DNA of 64,000 nucleotides from Flavobacterium sp. KACC 22761. GTDB lineage: Bacteria; Bacteroidota; Bacteroidia; Flavobacteriales; Flavobacteriaceae. This document shows, piece by piece, positions 1 through 7,787 of the stretch (the stretch's first letter is position 1; each line of letters begins with the position of its first letter). The translations under genes were made by a program, and so were the position numbers. The notes under the pieces were generated by a model. It saw nothing but the letters and a program-made list of their open reading frames with translations, was not told the origin of the DNA and made no database searches. The DNA lies in the NCBI RefSeq assembly GCF_034058155.1, contig NZ_CP139148.1:3348001-3412000 (forward strand), written 5' to 3'.

Positions 1-1
1 A

Positions 2-709
2 AAATCAGGATGCGGACTCGTAACGATTTTTATACCCAAGTGCGGTTATCAAATTCTGCAAATCTCCATTCCAGAAGTCATGACCGTAACCGATGAAAAT
101 ACCAATTTCATTACCAATATTCATTTGCCATTAATACCTCAAGCCATCGGAATTGGTCCGGGAATAGGCAAGGAGCTCGGAACACAAAAAGCCTTGTTTG
201 AGTTTTTGAGAATAAATAAAACGGCTTTAGTTCTAGATGCTGATGCGCTGAACATCATTTCAGAAAATTTATCATGGTTAGAACTAGTTCCCGAAGACAC
301 AATCTTGACACCTCATCCAAAAGAATTAGAACGCTTAATTGGAAAATGGAATTCAGAATCAGAGAAATTCCAAAAAACAATTGCTTTTTCAGAAAAATAC
401 AAAGTTATTGTGGTCATGAAAGGCGCTCCAACTTACATCATAAATAAAACCTCAGTTTACGAAAATACCACAGGAAATGCTGCACTAGCAACCGCAGGAA
501 GTGGCGACACCTTAACGGGAATCCTGACAAGTTTACTCGCACAAGGTTATGAACCGAAATATGCGTCAAAACTAGGAGTTTACCTCCACGGATTAACTGC
601 AGATTTAGCTTTGCCCAAAACAGGTCATGAATCTTTTACGGCATCAACGATTATTAAGTATTTAGGAAAAGCTTTTCTTGAATTAGATAATTTGTCAATT
701 AGAGAATAA
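2..709 (+). CDS. nnrD: NAD(P)H-hydrate dehydratase domain (C-terminal part, gene cut by window start)
   Basis: The reading frame is open from base 2, so the gene begins outside the window and the ATG at 80 is internal. The product is the ADP-dependent (S)-NAD(P)H-hydrate dehydratase domain, which repairs hydrated nicotinamide cofactors in the cytoplasm. Seen in sequence: [11 protein letters not shown] and the nucleotide-binding/catalytic loop [16 protein letters not shown], both hallmarks of the YjeF C-terminal, ribokinase-like fold. Bacteroidota usually carry this domain fused behind an NnrE epimerase domain, so the missing 5' part is probably the epimerase; that is inference. The next gene is on the same strand 337 bases away across a repeat-filled gap, so co-transcription is unlikely. 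Confidence 0.9.
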   Translation, partial: KSGCGLVTIFIPKCGYQILQISIPEVMTVTDENTNFITNIHLPLIPQAIGIGPGIGKELGTQKALFEFLRINKTALVLDADALNIISENLSWLELVPEDTILTPHPKELERLIGKWNSESEKFQKTIAFSEKYKVIVVMKGAPTYIINKTSVYENTTGNAALATAGSGDTLTGILTSLLAQGYEPKYASKLGVYLHGLTADLALPKTGHESFTASTIIKYLGKAFLELDNLSIRE

Positions 710-730
710 GATAATTTTTATTGTGGAGCT

Positions 731-828
731 TGTCACCCTGAGCGAAGTCCAAGAAGATCAAGTAGCTCGACAAAGTGGCTAAACTTTGCGGTTCTTCTCC
801 CGAAGTCTCGGGATCGCTCAGAATGACA
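731..828. repeat. Imperfect inverted repeat, GTCACCCTGAGCGAAGTC type
   Basis: The left arm at 731-749 (tgtcaccctgagcgaagtc) pairs imperfectly with the right arm at 812-828 (gatcgctcagaatgaca). Inside is a smaller palindrome, cccgaagtctcggg. From memory this type of element recurs in intergenic regions of Flavobacterium and other bacteria. It lies just behind the nnrD stop and could fold into a long hairpin that ends the transcript. With the element at 931-1030 it fills the 337-base gap from 710 to 1046; no gene is seen there. Confidence 0.7.
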
Positions 829-930
829 TAAAATGAAAATCGATCTGCCTTATCTGCAAAATCTGCGAGAGCAAAAAAGGGAGAATAGAAAATCAGTATA
901 ATCAACTTAAATTATTTAATTTGCATGAAA

Positions 931-1030
931 CAAAGACTTTGCGACTTTGCGTCTTTGCGAGCAAATTCTCTATCATGTAAATCAATCCTTGCGTTCTTTG
1001 CGTAAACCTTTGCGCTCTTTGCGGTTAAAA
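931..1030. repeat. TTTGCG-type degenerate intergenic repeat
   Basis: A run of degenerate words built on tttgcg/tttgcgtc (tttgcgactttgcgtctttg, then gcgttctttgcg and tttgcgctctttgcgg) fills the rest of the gap before the HipA-like gene. The same vocabulary recurs at 2245-2310, 17110-17255, 34180-34310, 52930-53110 and 57930-58005. No coding potential is evident. Confidence 0.65.
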
Positions 1031-1042
1031 TCATTAAGTTTG
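1009..1042 (+). promoter_or_regulatory. Putative Bacteroidota promoter for the HipA-like gene
   Basis: A -7 box TAAGTTTG at 1035-1042 matches the Bacteroidota consensus TAnnTTTG. A TTTG at 1009-1012 lies 22 bases upstream, inside the accepted -33 range; that TTTG belongs to the repeat. The predicted start of transcription (about 1046) coincides with the ATG at 1047, so the mRNA would be leaderless or nearly so. Recognised by consensus only. Confidence 0.4.
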
Positions 1043-1046
1043 TAAC

Positions 1047-1826
1047 ATGAAAAACTTCGATCTCAGAACGGTAAACGTCATGCGTTACATAACACCACTG
1101 CGCGAAGGCGGTTCTTTACCCGCTTTGGCAGAAGCCGATGACGATTTTAAATACGTATTAAAATTTAGAGGAGCCGGACACGGCGTAAAAGCTCTTATAG
1201 CCGAATTAGTAGGCGGACAAATTGCAAAAGCCTTAAAATTACAATTGCCAGAATTAGTTTTCGCGAATCTCGACGAAGCTTTTGGAAGAACCGAAGGCGA
1301 TGAAGAAATTCAGGATTTATTGCAAGGAAGTCAAGGTTTGAATTTGGCATTACATTTCTTGTCTGGAGCAATTACATTTGATCCTGCTGTTACAACTGTC
1401 GACGCCAAATTAGCTTCACAAATTGTTTGGTTGGATGCTTACATTACAAACGTTGACCGAACTTTCAAAAACACGAATATGCTGATCTGGCATAAAGAAT
1501 TATGGCTGATCGATCATGGAGCATGTTTGTATTTCCACCATTCATGGAACAACTGGGAACAACATGCTAAAAGTCCGTTTGCTTTGATAAAAGATCACGT
1601 TTTATTGCCTCAAGCTTCACTGTTAAAAGAAGTTGACGCCGAATTTAAAGCGATTTTGACTTCAGAAATTCTAGAAGAAATTGTCAATACGATTCCGCTA
1701 GACTGGTTACAATGGGAAGATGCAGACGAAACGCCAGAAGGTTTGCGAAATGTATATTTGCAGTTTTTAAAAACAAGATTAGAGAATTCAGAAATATTTG
1801 TAAATCAGGCTCAAAATGCAAGATAA
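1047..1826 (+). CDS. HipA-like kinase domain protein
   Basis: A 259-residue protein of the stand-alone HipA-like kinase type (HipA_2), which lacks the N-terminal subdomain of true HipA toxins. Seen in sequence: a conserved start (VMRYITPLREGGSLPALAEADD, then YVLKFRGAGHGVKALIAE), a catalytic-loop-like WLDAYITNVDRTFKNTNML at about 131-149, and LIDHGACLYFHH in the place of the metal-binding DFG/DFD motif. The stop overlaps the next gene by 11 bases, which implies translational coupling with the DUF3037 protein. This kinase-like/DUF3037 pairing is known from other bacteria, but the substrate is not known to me. There is no HipB-like DNA-binding partner nearby, so a classical toxin-antitoxin role is not supported. 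Confidence 0.8.
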   Translation: MKNFDLRTVNVMRYITPLREGGSLPALAEADDDFKYVLKFRGAGHGVKALIAELVGGQIAKALKLQLPELVFANLDEAFGRTEGDEEIQDLLQGSQGLNLALHFLSGAITFDPAVTTVDAKLASQIVWLDAYITNVDRTFKNTNMLIWHKELWLIDHGACLYFHHSWNNWEQHAKSPFALIKDHVLLPQASLLKEVDAEFKAILTSEILEEIVNTIPLDWLQWEDADETPEGLRNVYLQFLKTRLENSEIFVNQAQNAR

Positions 1827-2199
1827 CCATTTATACGAATATGCTGTGATTCGTGTTGTGCCAAGGGTAGAGCGCGAAGAATTCCTGAATATCGGAATTA
1901 TTTTGTTTTGCAAAAAAGCCAAATTTATAAAGGTTCTTTTTCACTTAAATAAAGAAAAAATACAAGCCCTTTCTGCCGATTTCGACATTGAGCAATTAGA
2001 ATGCAACTTGACGTCATTAGTAAAAATTGCCAACGGAACCAAAGATGGCGGCCCAATCGCAGAATTTGAAATTCCGGAGCGTTTTCGTTGGTTAACAGCT
2101 ATTAGAAGCTCTGCAATTCAAACTTCCAGACCTCATCCGGGTTTGTGTCAGGATTTGGAGAAAACGGTTCAGCGTTTGTTTCAGGAACTTGTTCTTTAA
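1816..2199 (+). CDS. DUF3037 family protein
   Basis: A 127-residue cytoplasmic protein starting YEYAVIRVVPRVEREEFLNIGIILFC, the typical DUF3037 opening. It also has a conserved C-terminal segment containing RPHPGLCQDLEKTVQRLFQELVL. The start codon lies inside the end of the HipA-like gene (11-base overlap), so the two are one translational unit. The biochemical function is unknown. The strict pairing suggests that it binds, is modified by, or modulates the kinase-like partner, which is inference. A perfect 26-base-arm hairpin follows the gene. Confidence 0.85.
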   Translation: MQDNHLYEYAVIRVVPRVEREEFLNIGIILFCKKAKFIKVLFHLNKEKIQALSADFDIEQLECNLTSLVKIANGTKDGGPIAEFEIPERFRWLTAIRSSAIQTSRPHPGLCQDLEKTVQRLFQELVL

Positions 2200-2244
2200 A
2201 CCATATAAGTTATATAAGTTAATTTAAGCTTTGACTTAAAAAAA

Positions 2245-2310
2245 AATCACGCAAAGACGCAGAGTCGCAACGTTTTATTTTTCTTTGCGACTCTGCGTCT
2301 TTGCGTGATT
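2245..2310. terminator. Perfect 26-bp inverted repeat between convergent genes
   Basis: The arms at 2245-2270 and 2285-2310 are exact reverse complements (26 of 26) around a 14-base loop containing a T-rich run. The sequence is the TTTGCG repeat vocabulary (acgcaaagacgcagagtcg and its complement). It separates the plus-strand DUF3037 gene from the minus-strand GNAT gene and probably ends both transcripts. Confidence 0.7.
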
Positions 2311-2362
2311 AAGAACTTGGTTAATCTCTGTGCAATACTATGTGAATTTTTGCGGTAAAACG

Positions 2363-2869
2363 CTACAACACTTTCTTCAAGAAAATAAACTCCAAAGGTT
2401 CTTCAGAAACAGTAACATGAATACCACTTTCCGGAAAAGCCTCTCTTTCGCCTGTATCAACATAACCATGACGTTTGTACCAAGCAATAAGTTCTTCACG
2501 AACCGAAATAACGGTCATAATAATACTCGATAAACCCAAAGATTTAGCATGATTTTCGGCTGCAACCAAAAGCTTTTTCCCAATGCCGCCGTTTTGAAGT
2601 TCCGGTGAAACCGTCAGCATTCCTAGATAGAGTTGATGACCTTTTTCAACCAATAAAACCGAACCAATAATTTTACCATTCTCTGTAAATTTCAGAATCG
2701 TATTTTTTGGATCTTCGAAAATGGCTGTCATTTCCTGTTCGTCGGTTCTCTTTCCTTCTAATAAATGAGCTTCGGTTGTCCAGCCTTTTTTAGAAGTTTC
2801 CCCTCTGTAAGCTGAATTTATTAGGGTTGTTAATGCAGGAATGTCTTGTAATGTTGATTTTGTAATCAT
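2363..2869 (-). CDS. GNAT family N-acetyltransferase
   Basis: A 168-residue single-domain acetyltransferase that would transfer acetyl from acetyl-CoA to an unidentified amine. The acetyl-CoA-binding signature is LTVSPELQNGGIGKKLLVAAENHAKSLG (about 86-113), with QNGGIG as the pyrophosphate loop. The C-terminal part (AWYKRHGYVDTGER) is the usual strand-helix-strand end of the fold. It opens with ITKSTLQDIPALTTLINSAYRGE, a common opening for this group. It stands alone, convergent with the DUF3037 gene. Substrate cannot be told from sequence. Confidence 0.85.
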   Translation of the reverse strand: MITKSTLQDIPALTTLINSAYRGETSKKGWTTEAHLLEGKRTDEQEMTAIFEDPKNTILKFTENGKIIGSVLLVEKGHQLYLGMLTVSPELQNGGIGKKLLVAAENHAKSLGLSSIIMTVISVREELIAWYKRHGYVDTGEREAFPESGIHVTVSEEPLEFIFLKKVL

Positions 2870-2906
2870 TATGTATTAAGTGAAATGTATTTTATAAAAT
2901 TGAATA

Positions 2907-3028
2907 GCCTCCAGCTTTAGCAGGAGGAACAAAATTACATTAGAAAATGGCTTCAGCCTAATCTTTAACGTTTTTTGGCTAAAGCCTAATTATTCCATAA
3001 AACAAAACCTCCAGCTAAAGCTGGAGGC
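2907..3028. repeat. 122-bp composite hairpin element (CCTCCAGCTTTAGC type), copy 1
   Basis: A terminal hairpin gcctccagctttagcaggagg (2907-2927), an inner pair of GGCTTCAGCC / GGCTAAAGCC palindromes, and a terminal hairpin cctccagctaaagctggagg (3008-3027). The element at 10603-10724 has the same 122-base length and layout. A third, right-end-only copy lies at 8850-8870. Structured, non-coding and probably a miniature mobile or REP-like element; mobility is inference. Confidence 0.75.
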
Positions 3029-4599
3029 AATTGACTTTGTATTTATTCGGAACAAAGAAATTAAATTTAATATTTTGCAGGTTCGCTAGGTTTAGGCAAC
3101 GATTGCTTTATAAATGTTCTGATGTCTTCATTTGCGGTTTCTAAGTCGGCTTTTCTCAAATACATCATGTGACCGCTTCTGTAGCCTTTCCAAGACATTC
3201 TATCATTTAGTTTTCCGCTTGGATCCATTTGCCATAAATCATATTTTGCATTAAAATAATCACAAGCGCCATCATAATATCCTGATTGCACCATGACATG
3301 CAAATACGGATTTTGTGCCATCGCTTGTCTTAGATTTTCGCCTGTTTTATCGTTAGATCTGTCCCAAGGATGCACAGGACCAAACATATTGTATTTAAAG
3401 TCTGTTTTGTAGTTCAGATTATTGCGCAGATACATATTGATGGCCGGCGTAAAAGAATGCAGCCAAGACGTAAGTTCGGCATTAAAATCAACACTTTCGC
3501 CAGAGTCCTTGCGATCAATTCCTTTGTATCTTGAATCAAGTCTTCCTATCGTAAAACCTTGATCTCTCAATAATTCTTTCCAGAAATAATCATACGGAAC
3601 ATCTAAATTGTTTTGCAGAATAACTTTTTCTGAAATACCAGAATAACGCGCCATTTTTGCAGCAATTTCTTTTCGTTTTTGTTCGTCCAAAGAGCCTCCT
3701 TTGCTTAAGGCAGGAAGGAGTTCGTTTATGGTGAAATTTTCTACTTCTGGCAACATATCCGTTAAATCTTTGCTTTGAAGATCCGGACTTAGCATTTTAT
3801 GATACCAAGCCGTAGCAGCAAAATAAGGCAACTTAAGCGCGGCATCAGAAACAACACCACGCGTTATTCCTAAATCAGTTGGCGACACTAAAATTACGCC
3901 GTTAAGATACATCCATTGATTATTTTGCAATTGGAGCGCTAATCCCGAAACTCGAGTCGTGCCATAACTTTCACCTATCAAGTATTTAGGCGAAGCCCAA
4001 CGATTAGTACGGGTTACAAAACCATTGATCCAATCGGCTAAGTATTTAATGTCGGCATTTACGCCGAAGAATTTTGCAGTAGGGATTTCTTTGCTTGTAG
4101 GTCTTGAATAGGCTGTATTAACAGGATTTACAAAAACGATATCTGCAACATCTAAAATAGAATACGGGTTTTCTTTTATTCCGTAAGGTTGCAAAGGGTA
4201 TCCTTCATCATCAATATTTAATAAACTTGGTCCCGTATAAGCAATCTGCATCCAAACGGAAGCTGATCCTGGACCACCATTAAATGAAATAACCAAAGGA
4301 CGGGAATCCCTATCTTTTACATCAGAACGTTCATAATACGTAAAAAATAATCCGGCAATTGCTTTTCCGTCTTCATCCCAAACTGGCATAGTACCGGTTG
4401 TTGCCTTATAAGAAACTTTTTGTCCTTTTATTGTGGTTGTATGATTTGTGACTACTTGAGAATCTGGATTGAAAGTAAGGTTAGAAGGAGAGTTTTCTTC
4501 TTTTGCAGGAGGTGTTTTCGGTTTTGAATCCGGCTTTGATTCCTGAGCGTAGGCAGTTAAAAATCCTGCTAAAAGAAATGAGATTAATGTTTTTTTCAT
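2988..4599. repeat. Segmental direct repeat, copy 1 (partner 8830-10441)
   Basis: This 1.6-kb segment recurs at an exact offset of 5842 bases: 2988 aligns with 8830, and 4599 with 10441. The 3' flank (2988-3066) is essentially identical, and the coding part differs mainly at synonymous sites. The left breakpoint falls inside the 122-bp composite element, so the second copy carries only the right half of that element. Upstream of the start codons the similarity decays to a shared TATATCTTTAAAA-like promoter segment. Confidence 0.9.
3067..4599 (-). CDS. Secreted S10-family serine carboxypeptidase, copy 1
   Basis: A 510-residue exported serine carboxypeptidase-like protein. It has a signal peptide (KKTLISFLLAGFLTAYAQ), then a low-complexity Pro/Lys linker. 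Catalytic landmarks of the S10 fold are present: the oxyanion region SFNGGPGSASVWMQ, the nucleophile motif GESYGTTR, a late Asp region (YYDGACDY) and the His in GYRSGHMMYL. It probably removes C-terminal residues from peptides in the periplasm or outside the cell. It is about 98% identical (11 differences by eye) to the product of 8909-10441, so the two are recent paralogues. No in-operon partner is evident; a gene for a small membrane protein lies 50 bases upstream. Confidence 0.9.
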   Translation of the reverse strand: MKKTLISFLLAGFLTAYAQESKPDSKPKTPPAKEENSPSNLTFNPDSQVVTNHTTTIKGQKVSYKATTGTMPVWDEDGKAIAGLFFTYYERSDVKDRDSRPLVISFNGGPGSASVWMQIAYTGPSLLNIDDEGYPLQPYGIKENPYSILDVADIVFVNPVNTAYSRPTSKEIPTAKFFGVNADIKYLADWINGFVTRTNRWASPKYLIGESYGTTRVSGLALQLQNNQWMYLNGVILVSPTDLGITRGVVSDAALKLPYFAATAWYHKMLSPDLQSKDLTDMLPEVENFTINELLPALSKGGSLDEQKRKEIAAKMARYSGISEKVILQNNLDVPYDYFWKELLRDQGFTIGRLDSRYKGIDRKDSGESVDFNAELTSWLHSFTPAINMYLRNNLNYKTDFKYNMFGPVHPWDRSNDKTGENLRQAMAQNPYLHVMVQSGYYDGACDYFNAKYDLWQMDPSGKLNDRMSWKGYRSGHMMYLRKADLETANEDIRTFIKQSLPKPSEPAKY

Positions 4600-4649
4600 A
4601 GAATTTAGGGTGTATAATTATAGCTTTTAAAGATATAAAAAAAGATTTT

Positions 4650-5177
4650 TTAACTAATAGGAATTATTTTGCGATCAAAGAAAACGATTATTTCTTCAAA
4701 TTTTTCCTTTCCAACTTCTTTTTCAGATAACATAAATCGAATTCCTAATTTCGAGTCTACAAATATTGTTTCATCAATTTTTGTATATTTCACTATTGCA
4801 GGCCATTTAAAATTTAAATCATGTTGATAATCTTTATAATGAAAGTAATCATCGTGAAGTTCCCAAATTGGATGATCTGATGCAGTTTCTCTAGATTTTA
4901 TTTCATTAGAAATGGCTTCAAAATATTTTTTTTTATTCTGTTTATAGGATGTATTCGTACGATAAACCAAGTAGAAACCAAACCATCCAATCATGCAAAA
5001 GATTCCACCAACATTGTTTTTTCCAACTATAATCAGAATTCCAAGCAATGTTGTAACTATTGAAATGATTTTATTTGTTCTGTTTGTCTTTAAATTTTTT
5101 GCCCAAGCGGCATCAAAATGTAATTTGGATTGTTCGGTGTAAATGTCCTTATTAAATGGAATTTCTATATTTATCAC
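4650..5177 (-). CDS. Small membrane protein, YcxB-like layout
   Basis: A 175-residue protein with a short soluble start, two adjacent hydrophobic segments (about 37-54 and 57-73: IISIVTTLLGILIIVG and GGIFCMIGWFGFYLVY) and a soluble C-terminal half. It contains WPAIVKYTKIDETIFVDSKLGIRFML and FEEIIVFFDRKI, the pattern seen in YcxB-like proteins (membrane hairpin plus PH-like domain). That family link is from layout only. It sits between peptidase copy 1 and the FAD oxidoreductase, with 76 bases to the latter. Function unknown. Confidence 0.6.
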   Translation of the reverse strand: MINIEIPFNKDIYTEQSKLHFDAAWAKNLKTNRTNKIISIVTTLLGILIIVGKNNVGGIFCMIGWFGFYLVYRTNTSYKQNKKKYFEAISNEIKSRETASDHPIWELHDDYFHYKDYQHDLNFKWPAIVKYTKIDETIFVDSKLGIRFMLSEKEVGKEKFEEIIVFFDRKIIPIS

Positions 5178-5253
5178 TATGGTTAATTTATTATTTCGAT
5201 TTGGATAAAATTATATTATTGCAAAATTTTGAGAATGAAAGTAAAAATTATTC

Positions 5254-7770
5254 TTAATAATCATAAACATGTTCAATGGTAAGCTTATTCTTTTTCGAAT
5301 CCTTTATAAAAGGCAATAATTTTTCAACGGATAAAAGATAAACATTTCGTTTTAAACTGTCATCCGTCACAATTTCAGATTGATATAATAATTTTACATC
5401 TTTTAAATTGGGTTTATTATGCTCATTCTCAATTGTAGAAACGACAATTTCATCATTCCCCGAAATCTCATAAATTTTCACCTCCTGATTTGAAAGTTTT
5501 ATCATTTCTTTGGTAAAGATTTCCCAGCGGGTAACTGAAATAATCATTTTATCGCGATCTCTGCTAATGATTTTTAGGTTCGGATTTTCTTTAATCGTAT
5601 CAACATTCGAAACAATTAAATAAATAGAATTAGAAGGTATTTCATAACTGGATTTTGCGCCCCATTCGATAACTTTCGAATAAAAAGCTTTAAATGAAAA
5701 TTCTAATGTAAAAATCATTGTTCTTTCCCATTTTCGAAGTATGCTGTGATCTGAATTTTCAGAAGCCGTCCATACTTTTTTAATCCAAGGCAGAAATTTA
5801 AATTCATACCAAGCCGTTTGATAAATAAAATCGCTGTACGCGCGCTGTGCTTCAATAATTGTCTTTTCAGCCTCGGAGTTTTTTTCTTCTGCAAATAAAG
5901 CAAAGAACCTTCCAATCGTATTTTCATAAAGGATTTTCGCGCCATATTCCATTGTCATGCTTACTCCAATAACCTGCAACATGGTTTTATACTCGCCGTT
6001 TTCAGGATACGCTTCAGAAGCCAGTTTTATCGAACGGTCATACAATTTCCAATATTCATCAATCGATTTGTAAAAAGGAAAATCGGACGGGTTTTTACCA
6101 CTTTCCAGATAATCAGCATATTCTTTCGGATTGTAAACTAAATACCATTCCGGAACTGTCAAAACGGTTTGTTCTTCGGCTCTGAAATAGTCTTTTATCT
6201 TTTTCTTTTCCTCAGCAATTTTGCTTTTCGCATACGGATTGTATTTGTCCAGAAGCTTGTTTGTAAAGCGTTGATCAGGATCTAATTTGTTCTTTAAAGC
6301 AAAATATTTATCGCTGTCCGGATATCCTTTTTTAAATTGCTCAACCGTCGCATGAGGCTGATACGGAAGATACCAGGTTCCGTTTTCGCTCAAAATAGCG
6401 TCGGTCATTTCAAGCGTCCATTTTTTTACGTGATCTTTCGCTTGTTGATCGGTATTTTGCTTGTAATAAATCACAAAAGCAAAAACTTCTTTTCGCGCCC
6501 ACGACAAATAACTTTCATGATCCGGAAGCGCATGTCGCAAAGAAACATTGATAACATTTACTTTATTGTTCTGAAAAACGGCACTCATTTTCGGAATAAA
6601 AGATTTTATGTTCTCCACCGGAATAAAATATTCCTGCAAAACATAAGTGTTTTTTTCGCGCGAAGCCGGCTCCAATTCTTTCACATCATAACTCGCTTCT
6701 TTATTTCGCCATCGCACTGTTTTCGGAATATAATATAAAGGATCGATCGTGTATTCCCGAATCCATTTTCCCGAATTTCCCCAGGAAACCACGCCGGCTA
6801 AATGCGATTCGATCCAATAATTCTCATTTTCAGGAATTAATCGATCCGTATCGGTTAATGGATTTGTTGTTTTTTGCCACGAAACACTCATTATTTTGTC
6901 GTATTTCGGCGGATACAAATTACCATTTTGAAAAACGACATTTTTATTGTTTTTGATGTTTTTATCAAAAAAATCTTTGTACTCTTCAATTGGCATCACC
7001 TCGTGAAATCGTTCTACTTTTTCATTGTCGACCAATTGCAACGTCACTTCGGCGATAACGCCAATTCCGCCATAACCGCCAATTACGGCGTTGAAAATAT
7101 CCTGATTTACTTCCCGATTCACAACGACAATATCGCCGTTTGCCGTAATAATTTTAACTTCTAAAACCGATGAAATAATTGGGCCGTAACCTACATATCT
7201 TCCGTGACAATTTACGGATATCGCGCCTCCAACTGTAAAATTAGAATACGTCTGCATGATTTTTATCGACAAATTCAAAGGATCAATCACTTTTTGAATA
7301 TCTCTCCATCGAATTCCGGCTTGTACTGTAATCTGCTTTTTTGTTTTGTCGATATGGATGATTTTATTGAAAGAACGCATGTCGATATGCAGACTATTTT
7401 CAAAAGCCGTTTGTCCGCCCATGCTGTATTTTCCTCCGCCAATAGAAATTGGTCCGGTTGTGCTTTTTATAGCAGAAACAATTTCGTTTACCGTTTTGGG
7501 TTTTATAACCTGATTTACCTGAATCGGATTTAATTGCGTGACATCGTTTAAGGTTTTGTTTTCTAAAGTGGTTTCGAATGCTGAATCTCCCGAAAACTGA
7601 ATCAATAAAAAGATATAAATCGCAAAGGCAATAAAACTGTAAAACGGAATAAATAAGCGTTTTTTGCCATTAATATATCGGATCGAATTTTTGATTCCGG
7701 CGTATATAAATTTTATGATTTTTAGAAAATAGGCGAAGAGAAGCTTAACCAAACGGTAGATTTTTTTCAT
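5254..7770 (-). CDS. Membrane-anchored FAD-dependent oxidoreductase fused to an uncharacterised C-terminal domain
   Basis: An 838-residue protein. A membrane anchor lies at about 39-58 (FIPFYSFIAFAIYIFLLIQF). A PCMH-type FAD-binding domain follows (about 85-270: GPISIGGGKYSMGGQ, VGGAISVNCHGRYVGYG, GGYGGIGVIAEVTL), then a D-arabinono-1,4-lactone-oxidase-like C-terminal domain ending near DPDQRFTNKLLDKY (about 520). Related oxidases usually have a His in the first motif that binds FAD covalently; here it reads GGGKYS, so FAD may be non-covalent. Residues about 545-838 are an extra domain (TVPEWYLVYNPKEYADYL...) that I do not recognise. It follows the methyltransferase gene after 17 bases and is probably co-transcribed with it. 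The substrate is unknown; an aldonolactone, sugar alcohol or lipid is possible. Confidence 0.8.
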   Translation of the reverse strand: MKKIYRLVKLLFAYFLKIIKFIYAGIKNSIRYINGKKRLFIPFYSFIAFAIYIFLLIQFSGDSAFETTLENKTLNDVTQLNPIQVNQVIKPKTVNEIVSAIKSTTGPISIGGGKYSMGGQTAFENSLHIDMRSFNKIIHIDKTKKQITVQAGIRWRDIQKVIDPLNLSIKIMQTYSNFTVGGAISVNCHGRYVGYGPIISSVLEVKIITANGDIVVVNREVNQDIFNAVIGGYGGIGVIAEVTLQLVDNEKVERFHEVMPIEEYKDFFDKNIKNNKNVVFQNGNLYPPKYDKIMSVSWQKTTNPLTDTDRLIPENENYWIESHLAGVVSWGNSGKWIREYTIDPLYYIPKTVRWRNKEASYDVKELEPASREKNTYVLQEYFIPVENIKSFIPKMSAVFQNNKVNVINVSLRHALPDHESYLSWARKEVFAFVIYYKQNTDQQAKDHVKKWTLEMTDAILSENGTWYLPYQPHATVEQFKKGYPDSDKYFALKNKLDPDQRFTNKLLDKYNPYAKSKIAEEKKKIKDYFRAEEQTVLTVPEWYLVYNPKEYADYLESGKNPSDFPFYKSIDEYWKLYDRSIKLASEAYPENGEYKTMLQVIGVSMTMEYGAKILYENTIGRFFALFAEEKNSEAEKTIIEAQRAYSDFIYQTAWYEFKFLPWIKKVWTASENSDHSILRKWERTMIFTLEFSFKAFYSKVIEWGAKSSYEIPSNSIYLIVSNVDTIKENPNLKIISRDRDKMIISVTRWEIFTKEMIKLSNQEVKIYEISGNDEIVVSTIENEHNKPNLKDVKLLYQSEIVTDDSLKRNVYLLSVEKLLPFIKDSKKNKLTIEHVYDY

Positions 7771-7787
7771 AAAAGAAAGTACAATGA

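Noticed and set aside
699..905. 68-codon minus-strand frame behind nnrD
   Set aside because: Made of the GTCACCCTGAGCGAAGTC inverted repeat; no match to a protein pattern.
2330..2533. 67-codon plus-strand frame over the GNAT gene
   Set aside because: Antisense shadow of a well-supported acetyltransferase gene.
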